Shown piece after piece: positions 15,032 to 22,480 of a DNA stretch of 31,793 nucleotides. The notes under the pieces are model-generated. The model was not told where the DNA came from. It saw only the letters and a program-made list of their open reading frames with translations, and ran no database searches. This DNA is from Bacillota bacterium (GTDB taxonomy: Bacteria > Bacillota > Clostridia > Saccharofermentanales > Saccharofermentanaceae), in NCBI GenBank assembly GCA_023397475.1, contig JAEWUD010000040.1, forward strand, positions 1-31,793. The letters are read 5' to 3'. A program made the translations under genes and the position numbers. How positions within the stretch are numbered: position 1 is the first letter of the stretch; every line of letters begins with the position of its first letter.

Positions 15032-15697
15032 CTAATCACCCGTGCGCAACTCCCCGTCCTTCATCCGGAAGACGACATCCGCCTCCGCGCAGACACCCGG
15101 ATTATGCGTGATGACGATGACAAGGTACCCCTTCTCATGCGCCAGCTTCTTCAAGATCTTGACGACATTCTCCTCATTCGCCGAATCGAGATTGCCCGTC
15201 GGCTCATCCGCGAGGATGATCTTCCCGCCGGCCGCCAGCGCCCTCGCAATCGAGACGCGCTGCTGCTCGCCGCCGCTCATCATGACGGGAAACTGTCGAT
15301 AGGTCTTCTCGCCCAGCCCAACGTCGTTGATCAGCTGCTTGGCCTTCTCCGTCGCCTCGGATTTTTTTACGTGCAAAAGCTCCATCGGGTACATCACGTT
15401 CTCGAGCGCCGTCAACAGCGGAAAAAGATTGAACGACTGATAGACCACGGACGCCGTCTCGCGGCGGTACTTGTCGCGGTCCATCGCGGTCATCGCGCAG
15501 CCCTCGACGAAGATCTCCCCGGAGGTAGGCAGGTCCAGCCCGGCCAGCAACGACAGCAACGTGCTCTTGCCGCTGCCGGACGGCCCCGTCACCGCGTAGA
15601 AATTGCCCGCCTCAAAAAGGCAGTTCACCTTCTTAAGCGCCTCGATCGACTGATACTTGCTCTGATAGATGTATCCGACATCCTTTACTTCCAGCAT
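15032..15697 (-). CDS. ABC transporter ATP-binding protein, MacB/LolD type
   Basis: A 221-residue ATPase with Walker A GPSGSGKST, signature LSGG-type segment MSGGEQQRVSIARAL, Walker B ILADEPTGNLD and switch His in VITHNPG. The length and the DEPTGNLD form are typical of the MacB/LolD/FtsE family that pairs with FtsX-like permeases. The ATG at 15697 is preceded by GGAGGGAGAGGG. It lies between the two permease genes, so the complex is likely a heteromer of both permeases powered by this ATPase at the inner face of the membrane. Confidence 0.93.
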   Translation of the reverse strand: MLEVKDVGYIYQSKYQSIEALKKVNCLFEAGNFYAVTGPSGSGKSTLLSLLAGLDLPTSGEIFVEGCAMTAMDRDKYRRETASVVYQSFNLFPLLTALENVMYPMELLHVKKSEATEKAKQLINDVGLGEKTYRQFPVMMSGGEQQRVSIARALAAGGKIILADEPTGNLDSANEENVVKILKKLAHEKGYLVIVITHNPGVCAEADVVFRMKDGELRTGD

Positions 15698-15718
15698 TGT
15701 CCCTCTCCCTCCGATGCG

Positions 15719-15808
15719 TCCAGCACAGCGCGTTTACGCGCACCCTCTAACTACAAATACTAGTCCAGCCTTCGCTTGCGCGCACCGTCTGACCCTAAAT
15801 ATTTTCAG
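15719..15808. repeat. 45-bp tandem duplication after the small permease gene
   Basis: Units 15719-15763 and 15764-15808 both start TCCAGC and share GCGCACC, TCT and AAATA blocks; a third start, TCCAGCGCG, at 15809 belongs to the permease gene itself. The unit thus begins at the last codons of the permease (LD plus stop). Copies are diverged (roughly two thirds identical), so the event is old. Confidence 0.7.
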
Positions 15809-17019
15809 TCCAGCGCGGTCAACACCTGCATGACGCTGAATCTCCCCAGCATCGCAAGCGCGATCGCAGTTCCGGCCATATAGACGACAAAGAACGGCAA
15901 GATCACCCCGACCGCAAGCATCGCGTTCATATCGACAAGGATCGACGCGACGGCCACGCCCGCCAAGCTCCCGCTCATTTCCAGAACTGCACTCTCGAAA
16001 AGCAACATGCCGAAGCAGTTCTTCCGGCTCACGCCCAACGAACGCATGATCGCGATCTCCGGCTTGCGGCTCTGCAACAGCAGATAACTGACAACAAAAC
16101 CCAGAAACCCGACAATCAGCACCACAAACGGCAGCAGCAGTTGCGTCAGCGTAATATTCTCCTTCAGCCGCGTCGCTGTCTTGACGAACGTCTCATCGTT
16201 CACAAGAAGCGACCCACCCGTCTGCGTACTCGTCGCCTCCGAGATCACCGGCAGCAGTCCGGCCGCATGCATCTCGGTCTTGAACGCATTCAGCTCCAAC
16301 GGTTTCGCGACGCGAAAACGAGCCGAGTCCGCGAAGAAGAAGCTCCCGACCTGCGCATGAATTTCCCGCAGCCACCCGACCGGGAAAACCACCTGCACCG
16401 TCCTCGACTCCGCCGCCTCCCCGCCGCTCGGAACCGAGAAACTCCCGATAACCCTCACATCATACAAACCCAGCCGGTTATAACTCTTGAGCGGATTATT
16501 CCCCGGGTACGTGGTGTTGAATAGCGTCATCTGAACCGTATCGCCCACCCGAAGTCCCAGACTTTCCAGCTCACGCTCCTCCATCACGCAAACCGGCTCC
16601 GTTCCCGCAAATGCCTCAATCCCCTTGCCCGACTCGAAAACAAACGCCTCCTTGGGCACTCCGGGCATCGCCTCCACCCGATTCACGCCAAGTCCCCAAG
16701 GCAACTCCATATTCCGCTGCTCGATCACCGCCGCAATCTCCGCGGTATAATCCAGATCCGTCACATACTCCGACGCCTCCAGCGCCTGAATATAGCTCTC
16801 CTTAATAAGAACCTCCGACCGCTGCGACCCGTTCAAATTCGTAAGCCTCGCCTCGATCGGAATCGCCGCCGGCAGCGCCTCCAGCTCGCTAAGGTTCACC
16901 AAAAGCCCGCTGAAGAACAGGAAAAGAAACACAACAATGAGCATGCACGTAAACACGGCCAGGAAACTTCGGGTCCAATGCCTTCGGATATTGAGGATTG
17001 CTTTGCGTAAGTGAAACAT
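15805..17019 (-). CDS. FtsX/MacB-type ABC transporter permease, small subunit
   Basis: A 404-residue permease with one N-terminal membrane helix after a basic start (FHLRKAILNIRRHW), an extracellular domain of about 220 residues, and three C-terminal helices beginning LLLPFVVLIVGFLGFVVSYL. The loop RKPEIAIMRSLGVSR is the FtsX-family cytoplasmic coupling segment that contacts the ATPase. I prefer ATG 17019 with AGGTG upstream; a GTG at 17028 is possible in frame. It is the first gene of the operon; the ATPase follows after 107 bp that hold the tandem duplication. The substrate is unknown; peptides or lipoproteins are usual for the family. Confidence 0.85.
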   Translation of the reverse strand: MFHLRKAILNIRRHWTRSFLAVFTCMLIVVFLFLFFSGLLVNLSELEALPAAIPIEARLTNLNGSQRSEVLIKESYIQALEASEYVTDLDYTAEIAAVIEQRNMELPWGLGVNRVEAMPGVPKEAFVFESGKGIEAFAGTEPVCVMEERELESLGLRVGDTVQMTLFNTTYPGNNPLKSYNRLGLYDVRVIGSFSVPSGGEAAESRTVQVVFPVGWLREIHAQVGSFFFADSARFRVAKPLELNAFKTEMHAAGLLPVISEATSTQTGGSLLVNDETFVKTATRLKENITLTQLLLPFVVLIVGFLGFVVSYLLLQSRKPEIAIMRSLGVSRKNCFGMLLFESAVLEMSGSLAGVAVASILVDMNAMLAVGVILPFFVVYMAGTAIALAMLGRFSVMQVLTALD

Positions 17020-17082
17020 AATGGGCACCTGGTTTCTGCGAAGAAATTATGAGGAGTTTGTGGCGCAAGTAATGTTGATGAT

Positions 17083-17106
17083 AAATATGATCATAGTATC
17101 ATATTT
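17083..17106 (-). promoter_or_regulatory. 24-bp inverted-repeat operator candidate before the ABC operon
   Basis: AAATATGAT (17083-17091) and ATCATATTT (17098-17106) are perfect reverse complements separated by 6 bp. On the minus strand TGATACTAT inside it reads as an extended -10, so a dimeric regulator bound here could block the operon promoter. The first gene starts 64 bp downstream. The rest of 17020-17377 holds the divergent promoter below and no gene. Confidence 0.5.
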
Positions 17107-17236
17107 CGCGCAAATGGGATTCGATGAATTATCAAGGACACCTGTTCGTTACGCTCCGTTAGCGCACGTTGACTTCACCCAACGCAAAATCTTCAATGCG
17201 TATTCCAATCGAAAAACATCAACAGCTATAATCTTA

Positions 17237-17265
17237 TTGACACCCATTCAAACTAATGATAGATA
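17237..17265 (+). promoter_or_regulatory. Candidate promoter of the DUF805 gene
   Basis: A perfect -35 TTGACA (17237-17242) is followed after 17 bp by a weak -10, TAGATA (17260-17265). The gene starts about 110 bases downstream. Confidence 0.35.
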
Positions 17266-17377
17266 TAGGTGGTGAGTTGCATGCAATAGAGAATAAGAAA
17301 AGTCCTTCATCAACGAGAATCGAGTGTAAGAAGCGATGCGGTGCGAACCGTATCAAGGAAGCGAAAGGGAGTAGGAT

Positions 17378-17752
17378 ATGCGTCAGTATTTGTCAGCGAT
17401 CAAGAATTATGTGAACTTCAGCGGCCGTTCTTCAAGAAAAGAATACTGGTTCTTTATACTGTTTAACATGCTATTCACGTATGCGGCAGTTTTTCTCGAT
17501 GCATTTTTCAAAACAAACATCGTAATAGACAATGTTCGAAGCACATACGGTTATATTTATCTGTTATATTGCCTGTTTGTCATGATTCCATCAATCGCCT
17601 TACTTGTACGGCGCCTTCATGATCAGGAAAAGTCCGGCGCATGGTTCTTCATCACATTCATACCCTTGGTCGGACCTATCTGGATGCTCATCCTCCTCTG
17701 CACAGCGGGTACTGACGGACCCAACCAGTACGGTTCCGATCCTCGCGAATAG
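17378..17752 (+). CDS. DUF805 family membrane protein
   Basis: A 124-residue inner-membrane protein of the YhaH/DUF805 family. It opens with the family landmark YVNFSGRSSRKEYWFF. Membrane helices lie near residues 25-45, 57-77 and 87-108, with the conserved RRLHDQEKSGAWFF between the last two and the C-terminal GTDGPNQYGSDP. The family function is unknown; it is often found near stress or envelope genes. The ATG has GGGAG six bases upstream. It is monocistronic, with a terminator at 17842. Confidence 0.9.
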   Translation: MRQYLSAIKNYVNFSGRSSRKEYWFFILFNMLFTYAAVFLDAFFKTNIVIDNVRSTYGYIYLLYCLFVMIPSIALLVRRLHDQEKSGAWFFITFIPLVGPIWMLILLCTAGTDGPNQYGSDPRE

Positions 17753-18116
17753 ACAAAAGCGAACAATTGAAATATTGGGACCGGTCATAACCAAGCGATC
17801 CGGACGCGGTCCCCACAACTCCTACGATCACCATCATCGGCCTCTCCGGCATATATGCAGGAGAGGTCTTTTCTGTTATCGCGAAAACAAGCCTGTGTAA
17901 AGAGAGTATTTGTCATCAGGTGTCGCATCGCTGCCCATAGTCCTTTTCACCACTTAGCGGATTCGGGATCCCGCCCAGCCATGCTGGTGGTTCAAACTGT
18001 GAGACAGTAATCGTCTCATGTTAGCTATATCGTCGATCAACAAGGGAGCACATCACCTTCGTATCGTTTTCATTGCTGGGAGACAGAAGCTACTCGTCAA
18101 TGATTAGAAGTTCAAC
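17753..18116. other. Gene-free stretch between DUF805 gene and small membrane protein gene
   Basis: No credible gene is seen. It holds the DUF805 terminator, a TGAGAC/GTCTCA hairpin near 18000-18019, and (from about 18081) the 3' flank that is repeated near 20225. A short AAGGGAGCAC segment near 18043 recurs near 18550. Confidence 0.4.
17842..17873 (+). terminator. Intrinsic terminator after the DUF805 gene
   Basis: A perfect 7-bp stem CCTCTCC (17842-17848) / GGAGAGG (17861-17867), with an internal GCATATATGC-like palindrome in the loop, is followed by TCTTTTC. Confidence 0.75.
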
Positions 18117-18434
18117 CTACTCAAATGCACTAAACAGCCGATTGAGTAGGCTTGTCATGGGATAGCCACTGCGGACCACAAAGGATCCAACAAGAAGAGG
18201 CACCATCAGAATGAGCTCGATCACCCTGGTAATCAGCAACAGTTCGAAAGGCATGGATAAATAGAACCCCGAAATAATACCTACCGCCATCGGGGGGACA
18301 AATAATGCTGCTCCTCCGAGAAAAAATCTCTTGAGCGACTCCTCAAGTTCTCGAAAAAAAACAAATCCAAGAACGATAAACACCAGCCAGACAATGAGAA
18401 ACGCGACGGAAAACCACCACAGAAATTGCAGCAT
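18117..18434 (-). CDS. Small hydrophobic membrane protein, unknown function
   Basis: A 105-residue protein that I do not recognise. Three membrane segments are visible: about residues 4-28 (WWFSVAFLIVWLVFIVLGFV), 40-58 and 66-88. A charged loop REELESLKRFF-like lies between the first two, and the tail TSLLNRLFSAFE is hydrophilic. The ATG at 18434 has GAGG eight bases upstream; a TTG at 18440 would add two residues. The last 13 codons and the 3' flank recur at 20225-20342, so a second family member once stood there. No enzyme motif is seen. Confidence 0.6.
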   Translation of the reverse strand: MLQFLWWFSVAFLIVWLVFIVLGFVFFRELEESLKRFFLGGAALFVPPMAVGIISGFYLSMPFELLLITRVIELILMVPLLVGSFVVRSGYPMTSLLNRLFSAFE

Positions 18435-18639
18435 ATTCAAGTCCTCTCATGATTCATCCGAATGACATATATCTCACATTATCTGATTACCGAATCGAAA
18501 TTCGCCGTATCGTAATTCGATAACTATGCGCTCGTAGAAGAAGAGATCACAAGGGAGCACTTCGCTTGTGTTGCCGCAATTTCTTTCCCCGACGATTCCG
18601 TAAATTTCGAAAAATTGACACAAAGAGTCTCCTCAAAAA

Positions 18640-18687
18640 CGGTCAACGGATTTATAGTGAAATTGTATTAACCGATTCGGTCAATGG
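18640..18687 (+). promoter_or_regulatory. Candidate operator upstream of tetR
   Basis: CGGTCAACGG (18640-18649) and CGGTCAATGG (18678-18687) are direct repeats 38 bp apart, and ACCGATTCGGT (18671-18681) is a perfect palindrome overlapping the second. A weak -10, TATTAA (18666-18671), lies between them. TetR regulators usually repress their own gene at such sites. The remaining part of 18435-18762 shows no gene. Confidence 0.35.
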
Positions 18688-18770
18688 TGGCGCTACAAAA
18701 CGGGTGGCGTTAGAAAACGAGAGGCGCTAGAGAATGGTAGGCACCATGAAACGGGAGACTCTATGAACGA
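18686..18770 (+). repeat. Five 17-bp tandem repeats running into the tetR start codon
   Basis: Exact 17-bp period: units at 18686, 18703, 18720, 18737 and 18754, with the pattern GGTGGCGCTANAAAACG. The last unit supplies the ribosome binding site (GGGAG across the unit boundary) and the tetR ATG. The fourth unit also contains an ATG (18746) opening the mini-ORF MKRETL, whose TGA overlaps the tetR start as ATGA. Confidence 0.8.
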
Positions 18771-19377
18771 GAAGTTTTTTAAGCTTCCACTGGAAAAGCA
18801 ACAGAGAATCGAAAGAGCTGCGTATAAGGTCTTTTCGCAAAATATTTACAAGAAAGCGCCCATGTCAGAGATCGCGGATGAGGGCGGCATCTCCAAGGCT
18901 CTGCTCTTTCACTACTTCACGAATAAGAAGGACCTATATTTGTATTTGTGGAATAAAACGGTGGAGCTGATAACGAATTCCTCCAGAGAGTTTCGAGTAT
19001 TGGATACAGATGATTTTTTCGAAATGCTGAGAAGGAGTCTTTGGGCAAAATGTTCCCTTATGCGAGAATACCCCCACATGAACGCTTTTTCCTTGAAAGC
19101 GTATTATGAGCAGCATCCGGAAATCAAACAAACCATTCAAGAAAGCTATGCCAAGATCAGCCAGATGAGCGAGAACAAGGTATTCGAGAAGATGGATACC
19201 ACTGTATTTCGTTCTGATATTGATTTGAGACTGATGTATGCTGAAATTTTTTATGCCGTTGATGGATATCTGTTGAGTAAATATCGCGCGGAGCATATCG
19301 TACCGGATGAAATTGAACAGGAAGTAACACGACTGATTGCATTATGGAAGCAAATCTATACGGAAAGGTCGAATTGA
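18763..19377 (+). CDS. TetR/AcrR family transcriptional regulator
   Basis: A 204-residue regulator. The N-terminal helix-turn-helix domain covers about residues 12-58 with the family pattern RIERAAYKVFSQ, MSEIADEGGISKALLFHYF and NKKDLYLYLW. The rest is an all-helical ligand-binding and dimerisation domain without a recognisable ligand class. The ATG is set by GGGAG in the last 17-bp repeat and overlaps the stop of a six-codon mini-ORF. The stop TGA overlaps the start of the following hydrolase gene as TGATG, so the two are co-translated. It probably represses this small operon and responds to a substrate or product of the hydrolase (inference). Confidence 0.92.
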   Translation: MNEKFFKLPLEKQQRIERAAYKVFSQNIYKKAPMSEIADEGGISKALLFHYFTNKKDLYLYLWNKTVELITNSSREFRVLDTDDFFEMLRRSLWAKCSLMREYPHMNAFSLKAYYEQHPEIKQTIQESYAKISQMSENKVFEKMDTTVFRSDIDLRLMYAEIFYAVDGYLLSKYRAEHIVPDEIEQEVTRLIALWKQIYTERSN

Positions 19378-20177
19378 TGTTTATGGAACCCAAACAAATT
19401 GCAGCGCAGGGTGGTACGGTTCATTACTGGATTGACAGAGGAAATGCAGGCTCTGACTGCATCGTATTTACACATGGTGTGACCGCCGACCATACCATGT
19501 TTGAGAAGCAGGTGGAGTTTTTTCGCGAAAAATACACCCTCATCCTTTGGGACATTCCGCTGCACGGATTATCAAGACCCTATCAGAGGTTCTCCTACCG
19601 TGACACGGCGGACGTTCTCTATACAATCCTCATGAAAGAGACGATTGAGAAAGTGGTATTGGTGGGAATGTCCATGGGCGGCTATCCATGCCAGCATTTT
19701 GCTGCCCTGCATCCGCAGATGGTGCGTGGTTTTGTCGCACTGGACACGACTCCGTTAGGACTCGGGTATTATTCGAAGTCGGATTTATTTTGGCTTCGTC
19801 AGGTGGAACCCATGGCGAGATGCTTTCCCGCGAGAATGCTGCGAACGAGTATGGCACGGGCTGTTTCACAGACCGAATACTCGTACCAGACAATGATGGC
19901 CATGCTGGAGCCATTCTCAAAGGCCGAAATCATCGAGCAAATGAAGATCGCCTATACCTATTTCCCTCTCGAAAACAAGGACGTCACTTTCCCATTTCCC
20001 GTACTGATCCTCGTGGGCGAGAAAGACAGCACCGGCAAAGTAAAAGCCTATTGCAAAGCGTGGGCGAAACAAACAGGCTATCCCCTGCATCAGATCCAAG
20101 GGGCGAAGCATTTCTCGAACGGGGACAACCCGGAACAGGTCAATAGGGAAATCGAAGATTTCGTGAATAGTCTCTAG
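19377..20177 (+). CDS. Alpha/beta-fold hydrolase
   Basis: A 266-residue serine hydrolase of the alpha/beta fold. The oxyanion region is THGVTADHTMF, the strand 4 to helix region is DIPLHGLSRPY, and the nucleophile elbow is GMSMGG. The acid is probably the Asp in GEKDSTG and the base the His in GAKHFSNGDNP. No signal peptide is present, so it is cytoplasmic. The start ATG 19377 overlaps the tetR stop; AAAGG lies nine bases upstream, and an alternative ATG stands two codons later. Members of this family act on esters, lactones, peptides or haloalkanes, and the substrate cannot be read from sequence. The pairing with TetR suggests an inducible detoxifying or catabolic step. Confidence 0.88.
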   Translation: MFMEPKQIAAQGGTVHYWIDRGNAGSDCIVFTHGVTADHTMFEKQVEFFREKYTLILWDIPLHGLSRPYQRFSYRDTADVLYTILMKETIEKVVLVGMSMGGYPCQHFAALHPQMVRGFVALDTTPLGLGYYSKSDLFWLRQVEPMARCFPARMLRTSMARAVSQTEYSYQTMMAMLEPFSKAEIIEQMKIAYTYFPLENKDVTFPFPVLILVGEKDSTGKVKAYCKAWAKQTGYPLHQIQGAKHFSNGDNPEQVNREIEDFVNSL

Positions 20178-20224
20178 GGGACATAATCTGCAAAACGTGG
20201 CAGATTAGAACCATATTCGCGGAG

Positions 20225-20342
20225 TGGGAAATAGAAGCCCCGCATCAATGATAATAAACTCGCGCAGGAGCCGGCGTACCTACTTAAATGCACTCAGATG
20301 CCGATTGAGTAGGCTTGTAACAGAGGCATTCCCCGAATATTT
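20225..20342 (-). pseudogene. Remnant 3' end of a second small membrane protein gene
   Basis: The 40 bp at 20279-20318 match 18116-18155 at 35 positions, and the 3' flank (20225-20260) also resembles 18081-18110. Read on the minus strand it encodes SVTSLLNRHLSAFK and a TAG, against MTSLLNRLFSAFE and TAG in the intact gene. It starts directly after the histidine kinase stop and in the same frame. It is flanked on the plus side by an 8-bp TAATCTGC/GCAGATTA hairpin (20184-20207) after the hydrolase gene. Confidence 0.65.
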
Positions 20343-21608
20343 CTAGGAGAGGGGGATCAGAAGACTCACCCTGAATCCCGGATCGGCACCGGTGCAGATG
20401 ATTTCGCCGCTCATCATCTCCATAAGGGATTTCGAGATATAGAGCCCCAGGCCGCTGCCATCCTGCATGCTGATCTCTTCTGATTTTCCCCTGTAGAACT
20501 TATTGGTCACCAGGTGAATCTCATCTTCCGATACTCCCGGTCCATAATCTCTTATCTCCATCTGAAGATATCCTTCGATAATGCTATAGGTAACATCTAT
20601 CTTTGTATTCGCGTACTTATAGGAGTTGTTGATGACATTTGCGATGATCTGCTCCATTCGCCTGACGTCAAAGCAGATCAGGCACTCCGGGATAGATCCC
20701 TGTTTCGCCAACCCTTTATCATCGTGTCTCTTCACGATATCCGCCAGTACGATTGCGTCTTCATCTCTTACGTTAACCTGCATCTGCCCGAGATCATCCA
20801 GAGTCGACGCGAACAAGTCGCTGACCAGCGCATCGATTTGATCCGCTTTTTGGTAGATATTCTCGATCTTCTCACGTTCATACGCATCGGTCACCTTAAC
20901 CTTGAGAAGTTCGCTGGTAAGCTTGATTCCCGTAATCGGTGTCTTCAGGTCATGGCTAAGCTGTGCGATCAGTTCTTTCTCTTTCTTCTTCAAGATGGCT
21001 TCACGTATCTTTGCCGCAGCCAGTTCTTCCCGCATGATATCAAAGCTTTCGGTAAACGCTCCGAACATATTGTCTTTTTCTCTTGTAAGAGATGTCTCAA
21101 GATCACCTGCCGCAATATCATTCGCAAATTTCTGCATGTCTTCAAAGGGCTTGATGATGTTCTTTCGAACATATCGCCCGTACAAAATCATAACCAGAAT
21201 CATCGCGGCGAAAGTTCCAAGAAGGGTAATAGAGATTCTCTGACGCAATTCGATCTGTTGTCGGGGACCGGTAAGAATGACCACTTCTCCCAATACTGTA
21301 TCCCCTGACAAGACACTTACATGAGGATAGTTGCGAGTAATCGCATCGTTAACGGACTGTATATCATTTTCTGTCGTTTGCGTGATTACCCTGCCTTGAT
21401 TATCGAGAACCAAGTAGTCTATCCCAAAGTCCTGCTCTGAAAGATATTCCGGATGGTTCCATTTCTCCCTGACGCTTTGAACCACATCATTGATACGGAC
21501 CATATCGACTTTCTCGTTCCCGGTATCCGCCATAATAAATAGGCATATACCAAGGCACACGAGGAAAACCAGACCGAATACGATCAGAACTCTGTTGTAT
21601 CTTTTCAT
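20343..21608 (-). CDS. Sensor histidine kinase
   Basis: A 421-residue membrane sensor kinase. Helix one (about residues 6-26) and helix two (about 125-143) bracket an extracellular domain of about 100 residues. A HAMP-type linker follows, then HisKA with the phospho-accepting His in SHDLKTP (about His219). HATPase_c shows the N box NVINNSYKYAN, G1 DYGPGVSED, F box FYRG and G2 GSGLGLYI. The start is ATG 21608 with GGAG nine bases upstream; an ATG at 21623 is less well supported. It follows its response regulator after 24 bp. The sizeable extracellular domain differs from the tiny one of BceS-type kinases, so it probably senses its ligand directly. Confidence 0.93.
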   Translation of the reverse strand: MKRYNRVLIVFGLVFLVCLGICLFIMADTGNEKVDMVRINDVVQSVREKWNHPEYLSEQDFGIDYLVLDNQGRVITQTTENDIQSVNDAITRNYPHVSVLSGDTVLGEVVILTGPRQQIELRQRISITLLGTFAAMILVMILYGRYVRKNIIKPFEDMQKFANDIAAGDLETSLTREKDNMFGAFTESFDIMREELAAAKIREAILKKKEKELIAQLSHDLKTPITGIKLTSELLKVKVTDAYEREKIENIYQKADQIDALVSDLFASTLDDLGQMQVNVRDEDAIVLADIVKRHDDKGLAKQGSIPECLICFDVRRMEQIIANVINNSYKYANTKIDVTYSIIEGYLQMEIRDYGPGVSEDEIHLVTNKFYRGKSEEISMQDGSGLGLYISKSLMEMMSGEIICTGADPGFRVSLLIPLS

Positions 21609-21632
21609 CGATCCGATCTCCATGGCAGCGCT

Positions 21633-22355
21633 TCACGCAAACTCTTCAATGATATACCCCACGCCCCAGACCGTCTTTATGATCTTCGGATTGTTTGGAT
21701 CTTCCTCAATTTTTTCCCGCAGGTGTCTTATATGAACCGCAAGTGTTCCTTCTCCTACGAAGGAATCATCCCAGACTTTACTGAAAAGCTCATCCTTGGT
21801 CACCACACGATTCCGGTTCTGAAGAAGATACAGGAGAAGCTTATACTCCATGCTCTTGAGGTTTACCGCCGCTTCATCCTTCACAAGTCTGTGCGTCAGA
21901 GTATCCAGTGACAGATGATCTACAATAAAAATTACGTCTGTATTCGGACGGCTATCCGGCTTTGAAGAGGCGTCATTTGCACCGGACGATCTTTCATATC
22001 TTTTCAGAATCGCCTTAACCTTGGCAAGCAGAATATTCAGGGTATATGGCTTCTTGATGTAATCATCGCCGCCGATATTCAGGGCGGTTAACACATCATC
22101 ATCGCTTGTTCTTGCGCTGATGAACAATATGGGCATGTTATAGTCTGTTCTGACTCTCTTGCATAACTCAAAGCCGGACCGATCTCCGAGATTGATATCC
22201 AAAAGTAAAAGAGATACTTCATTCTCGTTTAGAAAGCTGACAGCGCTGTCGTAATCAAGAACACAGGCCGTCTTGATATCAAACATATTAAAATATTCCG
22301 CGGTAGATTCCGCGATGACCTTATCATCGTCTATCATTAGGCATTGATATTTCAT
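21633..22355 (-). CDS. OmpR/PhoB-family response regulator
   Basis: A 240-residue regulator. The receiver domain has the acidic pair MIDDDK, the phospho-accepting Asp in LLLLDINLG (about Asp53), and the conserved Lys in YIKKPY. A linker near residues 120-135 (SSGANDASSKP) joins it to a C-terminal winged-helix domain with VVTKDELFSKVW, LAVHIRHLREKIE and TVWGVGYI. I start at ATG 22355 with GGAG six bases upstream; another ATG lies four codons earlier. It is paired with the downstream kinase. It probably activates the ABC/lipoprotein operon through the direct repeat at 28043-28062 (inference). Confidence 0.95.
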   Translation of the reverse strand: MKYQCLMIDDDKVIAESTAEYFNMFDIKTACVLDYDSAVSFLNENEVSLLLLDINLGDRSGFELCKRVRTDYNMPILFISARTSDDDVLTALNIGGDDYIKKPYTLNILLAKVKAILKRYERSSGANDASSKPDSRPNTDVIFIVDHLSLDTLTHRLVKDEAAVNLKSMEYKLLLYLLQNRNRVVTKDELFSKVWDDSFVGEGTLAVHIRHLREKIEEDPNNPKIIKTVWGVGYIIEEFA

Positions 22356-22376
22356 AACAATCTCCATAAAGCGAAA

Positions 22377-22414
22377 GATATACTTGCCTTAAATAAATTC
22401 AAGACAAGTATATC
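22377..22414 (-). promoter_or_regulatory. 38-bp near-perfect palindrome before the response regulator gene
   Basis: GATATACTTG (22377-22386) and CAAGTATATC (22405-22414) are perfect arms. The inner 18 bp, CTTAAAT...ATTCAAG, continue the symmetry with one mismatch. It ends 21 bp before the start codon and has no T-run, so it fits an operator better than a terminator. It could let the regulator pair be expressed separately from the upstream genes. Confidence 0.6.
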
Positions 22415-22480
22415 AAAACTGTGAACCATCCTTGCGGATGATGTCTCCATTCTTGAAAAGAGTTTGAATCACCCTCTCAA

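Noticed and set aside
17021..17275. 84-codon plus-strand ORF before the DUF805 gene
   Set aside because: It covers the promoter and operator region, has no ribosome binding site and no family resemblance.
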